Counted from the first letter of the stretch, positions 1 through 8,307 are shown. The stretch: DNA of 24,360 bases from Candidatus Termititenax sp. (GCA_020719045.1 DYQY01000021.1:1-24360), one strand, 5' to 3'. A program made the numbers and translations. The notes: a model not told the origin generated them from the letters alone.

Positions 1-2089
1 TCTCTGTTACATAGTATCCAGCTACATTTGCTTCTTCTACATTAATACTTAATACCACATTAGTACTATTCGTATATAACTTACTTAACGTATCTGCGTC
101 TTGTATCTCTATATTCACTGTTGGTTTTCTTGTATCAACAACTAAGTGAGAAGTGAACAGTGAACCGTGAACAGTGTTACCTGCATTGTCGGTGGCACTG
201 TAGTATATGTTATACGTTCCTTCTTGGCTTCCTGCTGTTACTACGTATTCACTCGTAAACGTAGAATCAGATAATCGTGTTAAAAGGACACTGAGCGTAG
301 TCGAAGTGCCGTTTCCAATAGTCACTGTAGGGGTAATAGTCATTTCTGCATCAAAATTAAAGGTTACGTTATATGTACCGACTTTTAAGTAGTAGTCTCC
401 TGCTATACTGTTCACTATTAACTGTTCACTGTTCACAAGCTCAATAGAGCTTAGCATTGGATCAGTCAAATCATAGTTAATTGTTGCAACACTTGCTTGC
501 GATATACGTCCAACTCCATCCTTCATCCATAGATATACAGTCTTTAATTCTTCGCTATCATTTTTAAAAGTATATGTTCCTGGTTTTGTTGATAACCATA
601 CCTCACTTCCGACAGAAGGTGTTGCAGGAATCTCATTTAGATACCAAGCTACAGCTTGCTCGTCATTAGTAATTGCAAGTCCAACAATTTGGTCATTTGC
701 ATCCTTCGAAAGCAAGGTATCCTGCTCGAACATATAAAAACTTGGTGTCTTTAAGTTATGACTAACAATATAAAACGGATTATAACTGACACCCTGATAC
801 CAAAGAACTATACTATCACTAAAGACATGGTTCTCATTGTCTGTAGCTCTTACTGAAAACACTCCTTGTCCCTGACCAATATATGTAGACACATTAAAAG
901 TTGTAAGATATTGGCCTGCCGATACCAATTGCAAGTCAAGCATTCGTGAGGACTTACCAGGAGCGGAATAGCTGAGGTTTGGGGTGCTTAGTAATCCGCT
1001 CCCGATATTGGTAATGTCCAAAGTTATCAATATTTGTTCATTCGTCAAAATAACATTTGGGGTAATGCTTACTTTAACACTAACCTCAGGCGCCTGAGGA
1101 TTATAAGAAATACTTGCTGTTGCATAACGAATATTCCATGCATTATCAATATACCAAAATTTAATATTATGAATCGCAATATTATCTGAAAGAGTTAAAT
1201 AACTTCCTAACGAAGCCCAATTACTTGTTGCCACGGGAGAATAAAGAACGTTATCCGTAACTATCCACCCCTTAACTCCTCCCGCATCATTCGTTTCAAT
1301 GGAAATTGCCATAAATCTTGTACTTGAATAAATAAGACCAGAAGTTGGATCTTTTCCGTCTAGAGCAAAAGTTAATAAGTTAGGTGAAACTCTGTCTACA
1401 ATGATTGAACTTGAGGTAAAAAGACCTTCCTCTGTTTTCTGCAGTGCATTATCTGTACAGCTATACCTGAAAGAATATACACCCTGAACAACACCTGAGG
1501 TAATACTAAACTCACCTTTATAATTTTTATCGTCAATTTTTGTGATTAAATCATTAAAGGAATATACAACAGAGCCATTATAAACCAACACTATTTCTGG
1601 CGTTGCAACAACATTTTCATTAAAATTAAAAGTCACACTAAATGGACCATCTCTTAGATAGAAATTATTTAAATATATATCAACTGGAAGATTAGCTGAT
1701 GTTTGCAAAATTGAAATACTACTAATCTGTGGGAAAATACTATCTAAGTTAATTGTCGCTATAGCAATCTCACTAATGTCTTCATTAGAACTCATCACAT
1801 ATAAATAAACTGTTTTAATGCCATTAGAATCATTCTTAAAAGTGTATCTATCTGGTTTGTCTGTTTGCCAAAAAACATCAGAAGTGGCTGGAGACGTAGG
1901 ATGGTCTTCACTTATCAGATACTTAAAAGGTGTAATGCTTGTGCTTATTGTTAAGCCTACTACTTGATCATTAGTGTCTTTGGTAGATAAAGTGTCCTGA
2001 TCGAAAAGCTCGAATTTATCGACAGTTATCGTAGCTGAAAAAAGAAAAGATGCCAGCAATAGGCATACTACGCTCTTTGATATATTCAA
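1..2089 (-). CDS. Large secreted repeat protein, Ig-like/surface type (3' end outside window)
   Basis: The frame is open from a TTG at 2089 to the window edge, giving 696 visible residues with no stop. The TTG has a strong ribosome binding site (GGAGGGG, about 8 nt upstream) and an in-frame TGA lies just before it. Residues 1-19 form a signal peptide (short basic start, then a hydrophobic run ending FLFSA). The rest is Ser/Thr/Asn/Val-rich beta-type sequence with hardly any Lys clusters, as in Ig-like or cadherin-like extracellular proteins. There is a clear internal duplication of period about 420-425 residues: DQDTL at residue 30 and EQDTL at 455; YTFKNDS at 82/506; VTFNF at 152/575; TDNA at 212/633. 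It lies 73 nt downstream of the PorV-like gene on the same strand, so the two are probably co-transcribed. I infer a cell-surface or secreted adhesin-like role; the export route and C-terminal sorting signal are outside the window. I do not recognise a named family. Confidence 0.8.
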   Translation of the reverse strand, partial: MNISKSVVCLLLASFLFSATITVDKFELFDQDTLSTKDTNDQVVGLTISTSITPFKYLISEDHPTSPATSDVFWQTDKPDRYTFKNDSNGIKTVYLYVMSSNEDISEIAIATINLDSIFPQISSISILQTSANLPVDIYLNNFYLRDGPFSVTFNFNENVVATPEIVLVYNGSVVYSFNDLITKIDDKNYKGEFSITSGVVQGVYSFRYSCTDNALQKTEEGLFTSSSIIVDRVSPNLLTFALDGKDPTSGLIYSSTRFMAISIETNDAGGVKGWIVTDNVLYSPVATSNWASLGSYLTLSDNIAIHNIKFWYIDNAWNIRYATASISYNPQAPEVSVKVSITPNVILTNEQILITLDITNIGSGLLSTPNLSYSAPGKSSRMLDLQLVSAGQYLTTFNVSTYIGQGQGVFSVRATDNENHVFSDSIVLWYQGVSYNPFYIVSHNLKTPSFYMFEQDTLLSKDANDQIVGLAITNDEQAVAWYLNEIPATPSVGSEVWLSTKPGTYTFKNDSEELKTVYLWMKDGVGRISQASVATINYDLTDPMLSSIELVNSEQLIVNSIAGDYYLKVGTYNVTFNFDAEMTITPTVTIGNGTSTTLSVLLTRLSDSTFTSEYVVTAGSQEGTYNIYYSATDNAGNTVHGSLFTSHLVVDTRKPTVNIEIQDADTLSKLYTNSTNVVLSINVEEANVAGYYVTE
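146..176. repeat. Tandem 7-bp repeat array (GTGAACA units), inside CDS
   Basis: Four consecutive 7-bp units read GTGAGAA, GTGAACA, GTGAACC, GTGAACA, followed by GTG. The array lies within the large surface-protein gene and is read in frame on the minus strand. The same unit occurs in opposite orientation at 409-436. Confidence 0.75.
286..310. repeat. REP-like imperfect palindrome, inside CDS
   Basis: The core CACTGAGCGTAGTCGAAGTG (289-308) can fold: CACT pairs with AGTG and CG with CG around a TAGT loop, and flanking GG/CC extend the stem. From memory, CACTTCGACTACGCTCAGTG-type sequences are dispersed in multiple copies in several unrelated bacterial genomes. Here it is read in frame on the minus strand as T-S-T-T-L-S. 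Only one copy is visible in this window, so repeat status rests on recall. Confidence 0.55.
409..436. repeat. Tandem 7-bp repeat array (TGTTCAC units), inside CDS
   Basis: Four 7-bp units read TGTTCAC, TATTAAC, TGTTCAC, TGTTCAC. The unit is the reverse complement of the GTGAACA unit at 146-176, so the two arrays form an inverted pair about 230 bp apart. Both lie in the second copy of the duplicated segment of the surface-protein gene. Confidence 0.75.
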
Positions 2090-2162
2090 TCTTCACACCC
2101 CTCCAACAGAACCCCTCAGCTATAAACCTAGTAACCTAATTCAATATTGACCCAATCATTGC

Positions 2163-3362
2163 CTACTGAAAAGACAACTCATCAAGATAATAAGTAATAA
2201 ATCTATTATTTTGATTAATTAACTGAACCTCTCTAAAAAGTTTTTCAGACTCAAAATACTTTCCTTCGTTAAAAAGCTGTTTAGCTTTTACAAACTTATC
2301 CCACGTTAAGCTCTCCTGCGGTAAGGAAGACTCAACGAATTGAATAGCTTTTTCAAGCCTCTCAAGAATTACCTTAACTTCCTTTCTAGAAGGATCGAAA
2401 GATAAAACATACTCAAGCCTTTGCTTAGCTAAATAAAAATAATCACTATTTAACATCTCCTGAGACTCAGCTAAAGCCTTCTCAACCTGATCTTTTGTCA
2501 TCTCGTCCATTGATTTTCCAAAATTAATATTTACTGAAAAAGCTATCTTGCTAGCTAACTCATTCATAATATAGGCAACATCCGCATCCATTATGCCTAG
2601 CTTTACTCCACCACCAAAACTAATCTCGTTATTATTAACACCAACCCTAAGAGGAATATTCTTTACTGGTTCATACTCAACACCAAAATGCCACTCATTA
2701 AAATTATCTCTAGCATCTAAAGCAAAAAGCATATTCTGCTCCTTATATCCAATTCCAAACATTGCTTGTGGGTTTAATTTATCTAACGTTTTGCCTAAAA
2801 CCATTCCAAAAACATTCATTAAATTAACTCCTGCAGAAAATCTATCTGAAATGTTGTAAATCATTGAAACATCGCCTGCAACTGCCATATCACTAGCTTC
2901 TCCCAGCGAACGCATATAAAATTTACCCTTTAAAGCCATATATAAATCTCGCATTATTCTCTTGCTGTATGTTGCTCCAAAAGCCATTTTGCTATCCTGT
3001 ACCATACCAGTGAACTGATTATACATATCCCTTCCCTCAATACCTGAGCCTCCGAACATAATAAATTCCACACCTAAAGCATCATCAACACCAGGAATAG
3101 CAAAAGCTCCATACATAGAACTGTAACTCTGATAAAGCATAGACATTTGAAACATGCCCTGCATACTTTGAAGTTTCATTACACCAGCTGGATTCCAAAA
3201 AAGACCAGACGCATCATTTCCTAAGGCAACATATGACCTTCCCATACCTAAAGCACGTGCACCATAACCCCATTCCAAATCAGAACCATAATGAAGTGGT
3301 CCAGCAGAAAATGTAATGGAAGTAAAAACCAAAATAATTATGGCTAAAAATCTATAAATCAC
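2163..3362 (-). CDS. PorV/UPF0164-like outer-membrane beta-barrel protein with C-terminal helical repeats
   Basis: The protein has an N-terminal signal peptide (hydrophobic run ending ITFSA). The hallmark segment of the PorV/PorQ/UPF0164 family follows: GARALGMG, then YVALGNDASGLFWNPAG. A beta-barrel-like body with alternating aromatic strands extends to about residue 285. The last 100 or so residues are helical and TPR-like (LAKQRLEYVLSFDP, then LFNEGKYFESEKLF), an addition to the usual barrel. In Bacteroidota PorV is an outer-membrane partner of type IX secretion; homologues elsewhere are uncharacterised, so secretion is an inference. I chose the GTG at 3362 because GAGGGG lies 5 nt upstream; an in-frame GTG at 3368 abuts that site and is less likely. 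The large secreted repeat protein follows directly, which makes a transporter/cargo or anchor/surface-protein pair plausible. Confidence 0.8.
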   Translation of the reverse strand: MIYRFLAIIILVFTSITFSAGPLHYGSDLEWGYGARALGMGRSYVALGNDASGLFWNPAGVMKLQSMQGMFQMSMLYQSYSSMYGAFAIPGVDDALGVEFIMFGGSGIEGRDMYNQFTGMVQDSKMAFGATYSKRIMRDLYMALKGKFYMRSLGEASDMAVAGDVSMIYNISDRFSAGVNLMNVFGMVLGKTLDKLNPQAMFGIGYKEQNMLFALDARDNFNEWHFGVEYEPVKNIPLRVGVNNNEISFGGGVKLGIMDADVAYIMNELASKIAFSVNINFGKSMDEMTKDQVEKALAESQEMLNSDYFYLAKQRLEYVLSFDPSRKEVKVILERLEKAIQFVESSLPQESLTWDKFVKAKQLFNEGKYFESEKLFREVQLINQNNRFITYYLDELSFQ

Positions 3363-3549
3363 GCACACCCCTCAAACCCCTATTCACCATTAGTCTTATG
3401 CCCTAAAATATAAGAAATAAACATTTTTTATCTCTGTTTCAACACATAAATACAACATAAAAAAATACACAGTATTTACACTCAATATTTTAGCCTAATA
3501 AACAAAAAAAAACTATTAAAACGAGGATAATTAATAGAGACTTAACCTG
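3363..3549. other. Intergenic gap, no gene seen
   Basis: About 187 bp of very AT-rich DNA separate the coiled-coil gene from the PorV-like gene. I see no convincing sigma-70 promoter with correct spacing, no hairpin followed by a T-tract, and no small ORF with a ribosome binding site. The only landmark is the GAGGGG ribosome binding site of the PorV-like gene (3368-3373). Confidence 0.5.
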
Positions 3550-6500
3550 CTAATTTAAAGCATCAGAAGCAACTGATTTTTCACACTCTCCAACCAACAC
3601 ATCATAACTCTGTATTAATCTTTTCTTCTTTGATTTTAAATCATCAACTAACTGTTGATTATACTTCTCTTCTTTGGTAATTAACCCAGTATAATAAGTC
3701 TTTATCTGCTCCCTTTTATTTTGAAAATCCTTATTTATTTTTTCCAGCCCACTTTGAATATCTAATTTCTGTTGTTCATATCTGCTTTTTTCATTCTTTA
3801 ATAGGTTTTGATACTCTGTACGTAAAGAATCAAGCTGTCTATCATAATGTCTAACTAATTGCTCTTTTTTACTTAGCATCTCATTTTGCTTGTTTTCAAA
3901 ATCCACCATTTCTCTTCTTAAAATATCTTCATTATCAGCTCTATACTTTGCAACTGTATGTTCATAGTTTTTTTGTAATTCCGACTTCCTAACCTTTAGC
4001 TCGTTCTCCATAATATTAACATCCTGATTATATTGCTTCATCTTTTTCTGATACAACATTTTTGCTTGTCTAAGGTTAGAACGATATATCCCCATTATTT
4101 CTTCTTTTTTGTCATCAATTTGTTTTTTAAATTCCAAATAATTTACTCTATGATCCTCAGTCATTTTAGAGTAATTATTAATCATTTCATTTACTTTTGT
4201 CTTTAACATTTCTTCAATTTTTTGCGTTTTTTTAAAATAATCTTCCTGCTTCTTATCCAACTCTTCTTTCATAAGCAGTATAGTCTCTTCCATTTCTTTT
4301 TTCTTACCTTCAATTCTTTCAGCTGAAATATCGCTTAACCTCTTTAATTCATCTCCCATAATATCCACAAGACCTTTTTTCTCTTGCTCATACGCATCCT
4401 TAAGGCACTTAACGTCAACTTCATACTTATTTTTCATTTCCTTAATGTTCTCTTCGTAAGCACTATATTCCTTGTTATATTTATCATTCAAATCATTAAT
4501 TTTTATGGTAATTTCTTGCTTTTGTGTTGAATACCTATTCTTAATCTCTGTTATTTTTGGCAAAATCTCTTCCCTAGCAATATGATACTGTGATTCAATT
4601 TCTTTTACCTTTTGACTAAGTTCATTTTCTCTCTCTTTAATTCTATTGGCGACTTCTATTGCCCTAATATTCTTTAAATTACTCTCCTCGGCTGACTTAT
4701 CTAATTCCTGCTTTTTTGCTCTTAACTGTGACAGAAGTATTTGCAACTTATTAATCTCATCTTTTCCTTGAAAAAGAATAACATTAACCTCTGCGGAAGC
4801 TCTCTCCTTTGCATCAAACAAAATACTTTCAGCTCTTTTTGTGGCCTCATAAATAATCCTATTAGTTTGATCCATAGCTTCTCTTTCCGCTGTTAACCGT
4901 ATCTCATTAGCTTTGTTCTCAGCCTGCTCCCTAGTAGAAACTATAATACTTTCTCTCTCTACTTTTGCTTGAATGATAGTTTTTTGCAATAAGTCCTTTG
5001 CCTTGCCTTCCTGTTCTTCCATTATTTGACGATAAATTTCCTGAGCTTTTTGCTTGGAGTCTCTAATAGAATTCTGCCTAATCTCTGCTACTTGAATATT
5101 GGCATCACCAATTATTTCCTCAGCTCTTGTTTTAGCATCATAACTAGATTGAGCGATAAGTTGCTCTTTTCGCTGCTCAGCATCCCTAATCTTTGACTCC
5201 AAATCATTACCGATTAAGACAGCCTGCTTATTAGCTCCTTCAAGCACATCGTTAGCTTCCTTCTCAGCCACAAAAATTATATTTTGAGCTCTTTTTTGAG
5301 CCTCCGCTATGATTTTCTCGGATTCCTTTTCTGCCCTAGACACAACACCTTGCTTAATATCGTCTCGCAGGGTACTCGCATCTTCTTTAGCTTTCTCTAT
5401 CAATTCATACGCATCATTCTTAGCTTTTTTTACAATTTGCTCTGCAAGAACATTGGCTTCATTAATTATTTTTTCAGATTTTTTACCAGATTCATTAAGC
5501 GTACTGTCTCTATACTCAATAATTTCACCCCTTAGTCTCTTCTTGTAATTGAGAACCATTGCTTCGCATTCTGTCTTAGTTTTTTCTAATAAATGAAGTT
5601 TTTCCTCTTCTGCCTGCTTAAGGATAGTTTCTCTTTCTTCATAAACCTCATCATTTGATTGTTTCTTAACCGACTCCATCATTAGCTCACACTCTTCATG
5701 TGCACTTTTTAGAAGACTAAACTTTTCTTCTTTGGCAATATTTAACATAAAGTCTACTTCTTCATTTGCCTGGCTAATAATCTTATCTGCTTGCTTTTTA
5801 GCATCCTCAATTATCTCATCCCTTGTTCTTGCCTCAACTTCAGTTACTTCATTTTGCACCCTACTAACTATTAAATCATATTCCTTCTGAGCCCTAACAT
5901 TTGCTTCTGCGATTAAACTATCAGCTTCATCAGTAGCCTTAGCAATAATCTCTGAAGATTTTTCTTCTGCTTCACTAATTATGTGTGACGCTTTCATTTG
6001 TGATTCTTTTAAATTTTCAAATTTATTACTTGATTCCAATAATAATTTTTCTGCTTCGTTCTTTGCATTCAGCCTTAGAACCTCAACCTCAACATTGGCA
6101 GACTCTATGATGCTCTTCTTAATAAACTCAGCATCAGATAACATTGCTACCTTAATAGCCTCTGACTCTTCTCTCGCTCTTGTACGAATCTGTTCTGACT
6201 CAAACAACGCCTGATTCTTCACTTTCTCTGATTCATCTTTTGCGGACGACTTAATTAACTCAACATCATAATAAGCTTGCTGTTTAATTTGGTCTGCTTC
6301 ATACTGGGCTTGACTCTTTATTTGCTCAAAATAAACAGGATTTGTTTGACCAAATAAATACTTAGGATCTTCCTTCGCTTTCTCGACTTGTCGGTTCAGT
6401 TTAATTCTCTCAGCTTGAAGTTGGTTAACATCATGTAATAAAAGTTGCTTCCTTTGAAAAAACTCATTCAGTAACTTCTTTTGATATTCTTGTTGGGAAG

Positions 6501-6804
6501 CAAATTCCAGTCTCTTCTTTTCCTCAAAATCCCGAACTTTTTCTTCTATCTTAAGCTTCCTAGCTTCTAACTCAGAAATCTCCAACAATAACTGCTCTCG
6601 CTTACTCTCCAAGCCTAAAATATTCTGTTCTGTTTTGCCTTTTTTTATATGAATTTCACCTAAAGTATCTATTGAATCTTTAATAGAATCATGTACATCT
6701 TTTTCAACTGCCTTATGAAAAATCTTAATATCAGGATTGTCCAATATTTGCTTATTCAAAATTTCATCGGCCGCATAAATTTTCTTTTGAAGAATTTCTA
6801 CCAT
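3550..6804 (-). CDS. Giant coiled-coil rod protein with 11-residue (hendecad) repeats
   Basis: The protein has 1084 residues and starts at ATG 6804 behind a GGGGGAAGAGGG ribosome binding site. Residues 1-60 look like a small non-coil head. Residues 61-145 are heptad coiled coil, and 146-160 form a Pro/Gly linker. Residues 161 to about 680 are hendecad repeats; eight in-phase 11-residue blocks begin at residue 165 (for example QAQYEADQIKQ, QAYYDVELIKS, QALFESEQIRT). About 680-1084 is conventional long coiled coil. I count one proline after residue 160. There is no signal peptide or membrane segment, so it is probably cytoplasmic. Hendecad rods occur in bacterial scaffold proteins such as Streptomyces Scy and in stalk-like proteins; no orthology is claimed. 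It has its own promoter downstream of the motAB/receiver genes. A polar or cytoskeletal scaffold is the best guess, but the function is unknown. Confidence 0.85.
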   Translation of the reverse strand: MVEILQKKIYAADEILNKQILDNPDIKIFHKAVEKDVHDSIKDSIDTLGEIHIKKGKTEQNILGLESKREQLLLEISELEARKLKIEEKVRDFEEKKRLEFASQQEYQKKLLNEFFQRKQLLLHDVNQLQAERIKLNRQVEKAKEDPKYLFGQTNPVYFEQIKSQAQYEADQIKQQAYYDVELIKSSAKDESEKVKNQALFESEQIRTRAREESEAIKVAMLSDAEFIKKSIIESANVEVEVLRLNAKNEAEKLLLESSNKFENLKESQMKASHIISEAEEKSSEIIAKATDEADSLIAEANVRAQKEYDLIVSRVQNEVTEVEARTRDEIIEDAKKQADKIISQANEEVDFMLNIAKEEKFSLLKSAHEECELMMESVKKQSNDEVYEERETILKQAEEEKLHLLEKTKTECEAMVLNYKKRLRGEIIEYRDSTLNESGKKSEKIINEANVLAEQIVKKAKNDAYELIEKAKEDASTLRDDIKQGVVSRAEKESEKIIAEAQKRAQNIIFVAEKEANDVLEGANKQAVLIGNDLESKIRDAEQRKEQLIAQSSYDAKTRAEEIIGDANIQVAEIRQNSIRDSKQKAQEIYRQIMEEQEGKAKDLLQKTIIQAKVERESIIVSTREQAENKANEIRLTAEREAMDQTNRIIYEATKRAESILFDAKERASAEVNVILFQGKDEINKLQILLSQLRAKKQELDKSAEESNLKNIRAIEVANRIKERENELSQKVKEIESQYHIAREEILPKITEIKNRYSTQKQEITIKINDLNDKYNKEYSAYEENIKEMKNKYEVDVKCLKDAYEQEKKGLVDIMGDELKRLSDISAERIEGKKKEMEETILLMKEELDKKQEDYFKKTQKIEEMLKTKVNEMINNYSKMTEDHRVNYLEFKKQIDDKKEEIMGIYRSNLRQAKMLYQKKMKQYNQDVNIMENELKVRKSELQKNYEHTVAKYRADNEDILRREMVDFENKQNEMLSKKEQLVRHYDRQLDSLRTEYQNLLKNEKSRYEQQKLDIQSGLEKINKDFQNKREQIKTYYTGLITKEEKYNQQLVDDLKSKKKRLIQSYDVLVGECEKSVASDALN

Positions 6805-6828
6805 ATTCCCTCTTCCCCCGTGTAACCT

Positions 6829-6858
6829 ATATTATGACAAATGAGCCACAAGTGTCAA
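6829..6858 (-). promoter_or_regulatory. Sigma-70-type promoter for the coiled-coil gene
   Basis: On the minus strand there is a perfect -35 TTGACA (6858-6853). The -10 is either CATAAT with 16-bp spacing (6836-6831) or TAATAT with 18-bp spacing (6834-6829). The expected start of transcription is 15-20 nt before the ribosome binding site at 6808-6819. An inverted repeat TGACA-N13-TGTCA overlaps the -35 and spacer and could be an operator. Confidence 0.7.
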
Positions 6859-6890
6859 TCTTAAGGCAAAATTATTCCCGAACTGATAGT

Positions 6891-6921
6891 CAAAAATAAA
6901 GCCATCAACACTACATGCGGC
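6891..6921 (-). terminator. Possible weak rho-independent terminator after the SLH/TPR gene
   Basis: Minus-strand GCCGCATGTAGTGTTGATGGC can form a short bulged stem (GC and CAT pairing with ATG and GC) and is followed by TTTATTTTT. The stem is only about 5 bp, so the call is tentative. Its position between the SLH/TPR gene stop and the next promoter fits a terminator. Confidence 0.3.
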
Positions 6922-6936
6922 GTACCAGGGGAAAAG

Positions 6937-7899
6937 CTAACTCTTAGACTTTGGCAACACCTTCAAAAAGTACTTAACTTCTTCATTATTTGGCTGATAG
7001 TAGAGCACCTTTTCCCAATATTTTTTTGCTTTTTCAAAGTCTCTCAACATATAATAAGTAGACCCTTTAAGTTTTAAAGCTCCAATGTGTTTAGGGTCCT
7101 CTTTTAACACAATATTACATTGCTGAATAACAACCCAATACTTATAGTTGTAAAAATTAAGCAAAGCCTGATTTAACCTCTTATCTAATAAATCTAAATC
7201 ATCTAAAGATAAATCTTCATTAAACTTCTGATACAACCTATCCTTTTTAGTTGCAAACTTCCAAAACATCACATAGTACTCTCTATTAGACAAACTGTAC
7301 TTACTGAGCTCAATCCTATCTAATGCACTTGCATACCCTAAGATATACTCACTCACGGCAGCACCTACGTACTCTTCCTCCTTTTTTCTTTTTTCTACAC
7401 GATATCTACTCACAGAACGATTAAATCCATCAATCTTTGTTATTAATGCTAAAAAATCTCTTCTTAAAAAAGGCTCCTGTCCTTTTTTGTCCAAAGCAAA
7501 TTTGTCATCCTTGTATACAGCAGAAAACATACTTAATGCATTAGAAATATTACAGGTAGCATATCCAAAAGCATCATCAGAGATAATGCCTTTCTCGTAC
7601 ATATACTGCATATAAGGATACTCTGGTGTTGCTTTACCGTAAGCCTTATTATACGGTTCTTCCTGCTTAGCATTTAAGGTTATACCACTTACAAACAGCA
7701 AACTTAACGCTACCTGATAATTAGTAAGCTCAGCATCCAATTGGAAGGAATTGTCTATGAACGCTGGAAGAAATAGATTTTCAGCCAAATAGTACACTTG
7801 GTCGCGATACTGATAATTTTTAGTTACGTCTACCAACTCAATAGAGAATGCTAAAGATAAGCCAAATAATAATATAAAAACTAAGGATGTTAATCTCAT
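6937..7899 (-). CDS. Secreted protein with degenerate SLH-like motifs and C-terminal TPR
   Basis: Starting from the ATG at 7899, the protein has 320 residues and opens with a clean signal peptide (MRLTSLVFILLFGLSLAFS). The frame extends upstream to a TTG at 7938, only 9 nt after the preceding stop, but that form would put a polar stretch before the signal. No start has a clear ribosome binding site. The middle carries segments reminiscent of S-layer-homology repeats (YPYMQYMYEKGIISDDAF; then EPFLRRDFLALITKIDGF), but the match is weak. The last 80 residues are a TPR pair (KYWVVIQQCNIVLKEDP, then YMLRDFEKAKKYWEKVL). It is the last gene of the motA-motB-receiver-receiver run. A periplasmic or envelope-bound adaptor is likely; the function is unknown. 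Confidence 0.7.
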   Translation of the reverse strand: MRLTSLVFILLFGLSLAFSIELVDVTKNYQYRDQVYYLAENLFLPAFIDNSFQLDAELTNYQVALSLLFVSGITLNAKQEEPYNKAYGKATPEYPYMQYMYEKGIISDDAFGYATCNISNALSMFSAVYKDDKFALDKKGQEPFLRRDFLALITKIDGFNRSVSRYRVEKRKKEEEYVGAAVSEYILGYASALDRIELSKYSLSNREYYVMFWKFATKKDRLYQKFNEDLSLDDLDLLDKRLNQALLNFYNYKYWVVIQQCNIVLKEDPKHIGALKLKGSTYYMLRDFEKAKKYWEKVLYYQPNNEEVKYFLKVLPKSKS

Positions 7900-7947
7900 A
7901 CAATTCATAATATTATTCGCAAAAATGGTGAATCGCAATAAGTATAA

Positions 7948-8307
7948 CTAAATAGCAAGAAGTTTATTTATCTTTTCAAGTAACTTATCTTCTTCAAAAG
8001 GTTTCTTAATAAATCCTTTTGCGCCAAGCTTAACTGTTTCCATAATCGTTTCTTGTTGGTCGACGTTGGTGAGCATAACGACCTTTGCATCCTTATTTAT
8101 CTCTTTAATTTGCTTTAAAACTTCAATGCCAGTCATGTCAGGCATAGTAACATCTAAAAAAATAATGTCAGGATTTTCTTTTTTAAAAGACTCTATTCCA
8201 GTTGGTCCATCCTCGGCCAAAGCTACCTCAAAACCACAACGTAGCAGAAACTTCTCTACTCTCATTCTAATAAAAGCTGCATCGTCGATAACTAGTATCT
8301 TTGTCAT
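7948..8307 (-). CDS. Single-domain CheY-like response regulator
   Basis: A stand-alone receiver domain of 119 residues with no output domain. The acidic pair is D8/D9, the phospho-acceptor is D52 (in FLDVTMPD), the switch Thr is T80, and the conserved Lys is K102 before P103. The family relays phosphate from a histidine kinase to a protein partner. The start overlaps the stop of the upstream receiver by 4 nt (ATGA), so translation is coupled. It follows motA/motB, which suggests control of a motor or of the adjacent envelope apparatus. No kinase, CheA or CheZ is present in the window. It resembles the neighbouring receiver closely in layout, as expected of a tandem duplication. Confidence 0.92.
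   Translation of the reverse strand: MTKILVIDDAAFIRMRVEKFLLRCGFEVALAEDGPTGIESFKKENPDIIFLDVTMPDMTGIEVLKQIKEINKDAKVVMLTNVDQQETIMETVKLGAKGFIKKPFEEDKLLEKINKLLAI

Noticed and set aside
207-392. Small plus-strand ORF of 61 codons
   Set aside because: It lies wholly inside the minus-strand surface-protein frame, has no ribosome binding site and shows no recognisable domain.
146-436. Possible CRISPR or minisatellite from the repeated 7-bp units
   Set aside because: Units are 7 bp with no spacers of regular length, and the tracts are translated as part of a protein.
5284-5548. Hydrophobic plus-strand ORFs opposite the coiled-coil gene
   Set aside because: Phe/Ser/Leu-rich reading is the expected antisense of Lys/Glu-rich coiled-coil codons; no start signals are present.
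3550-6804. SMC/RecN-type ATPase because of length and coiled coil
   Set aside because: No Walker A, Walker B or signature motif occurs at either end.
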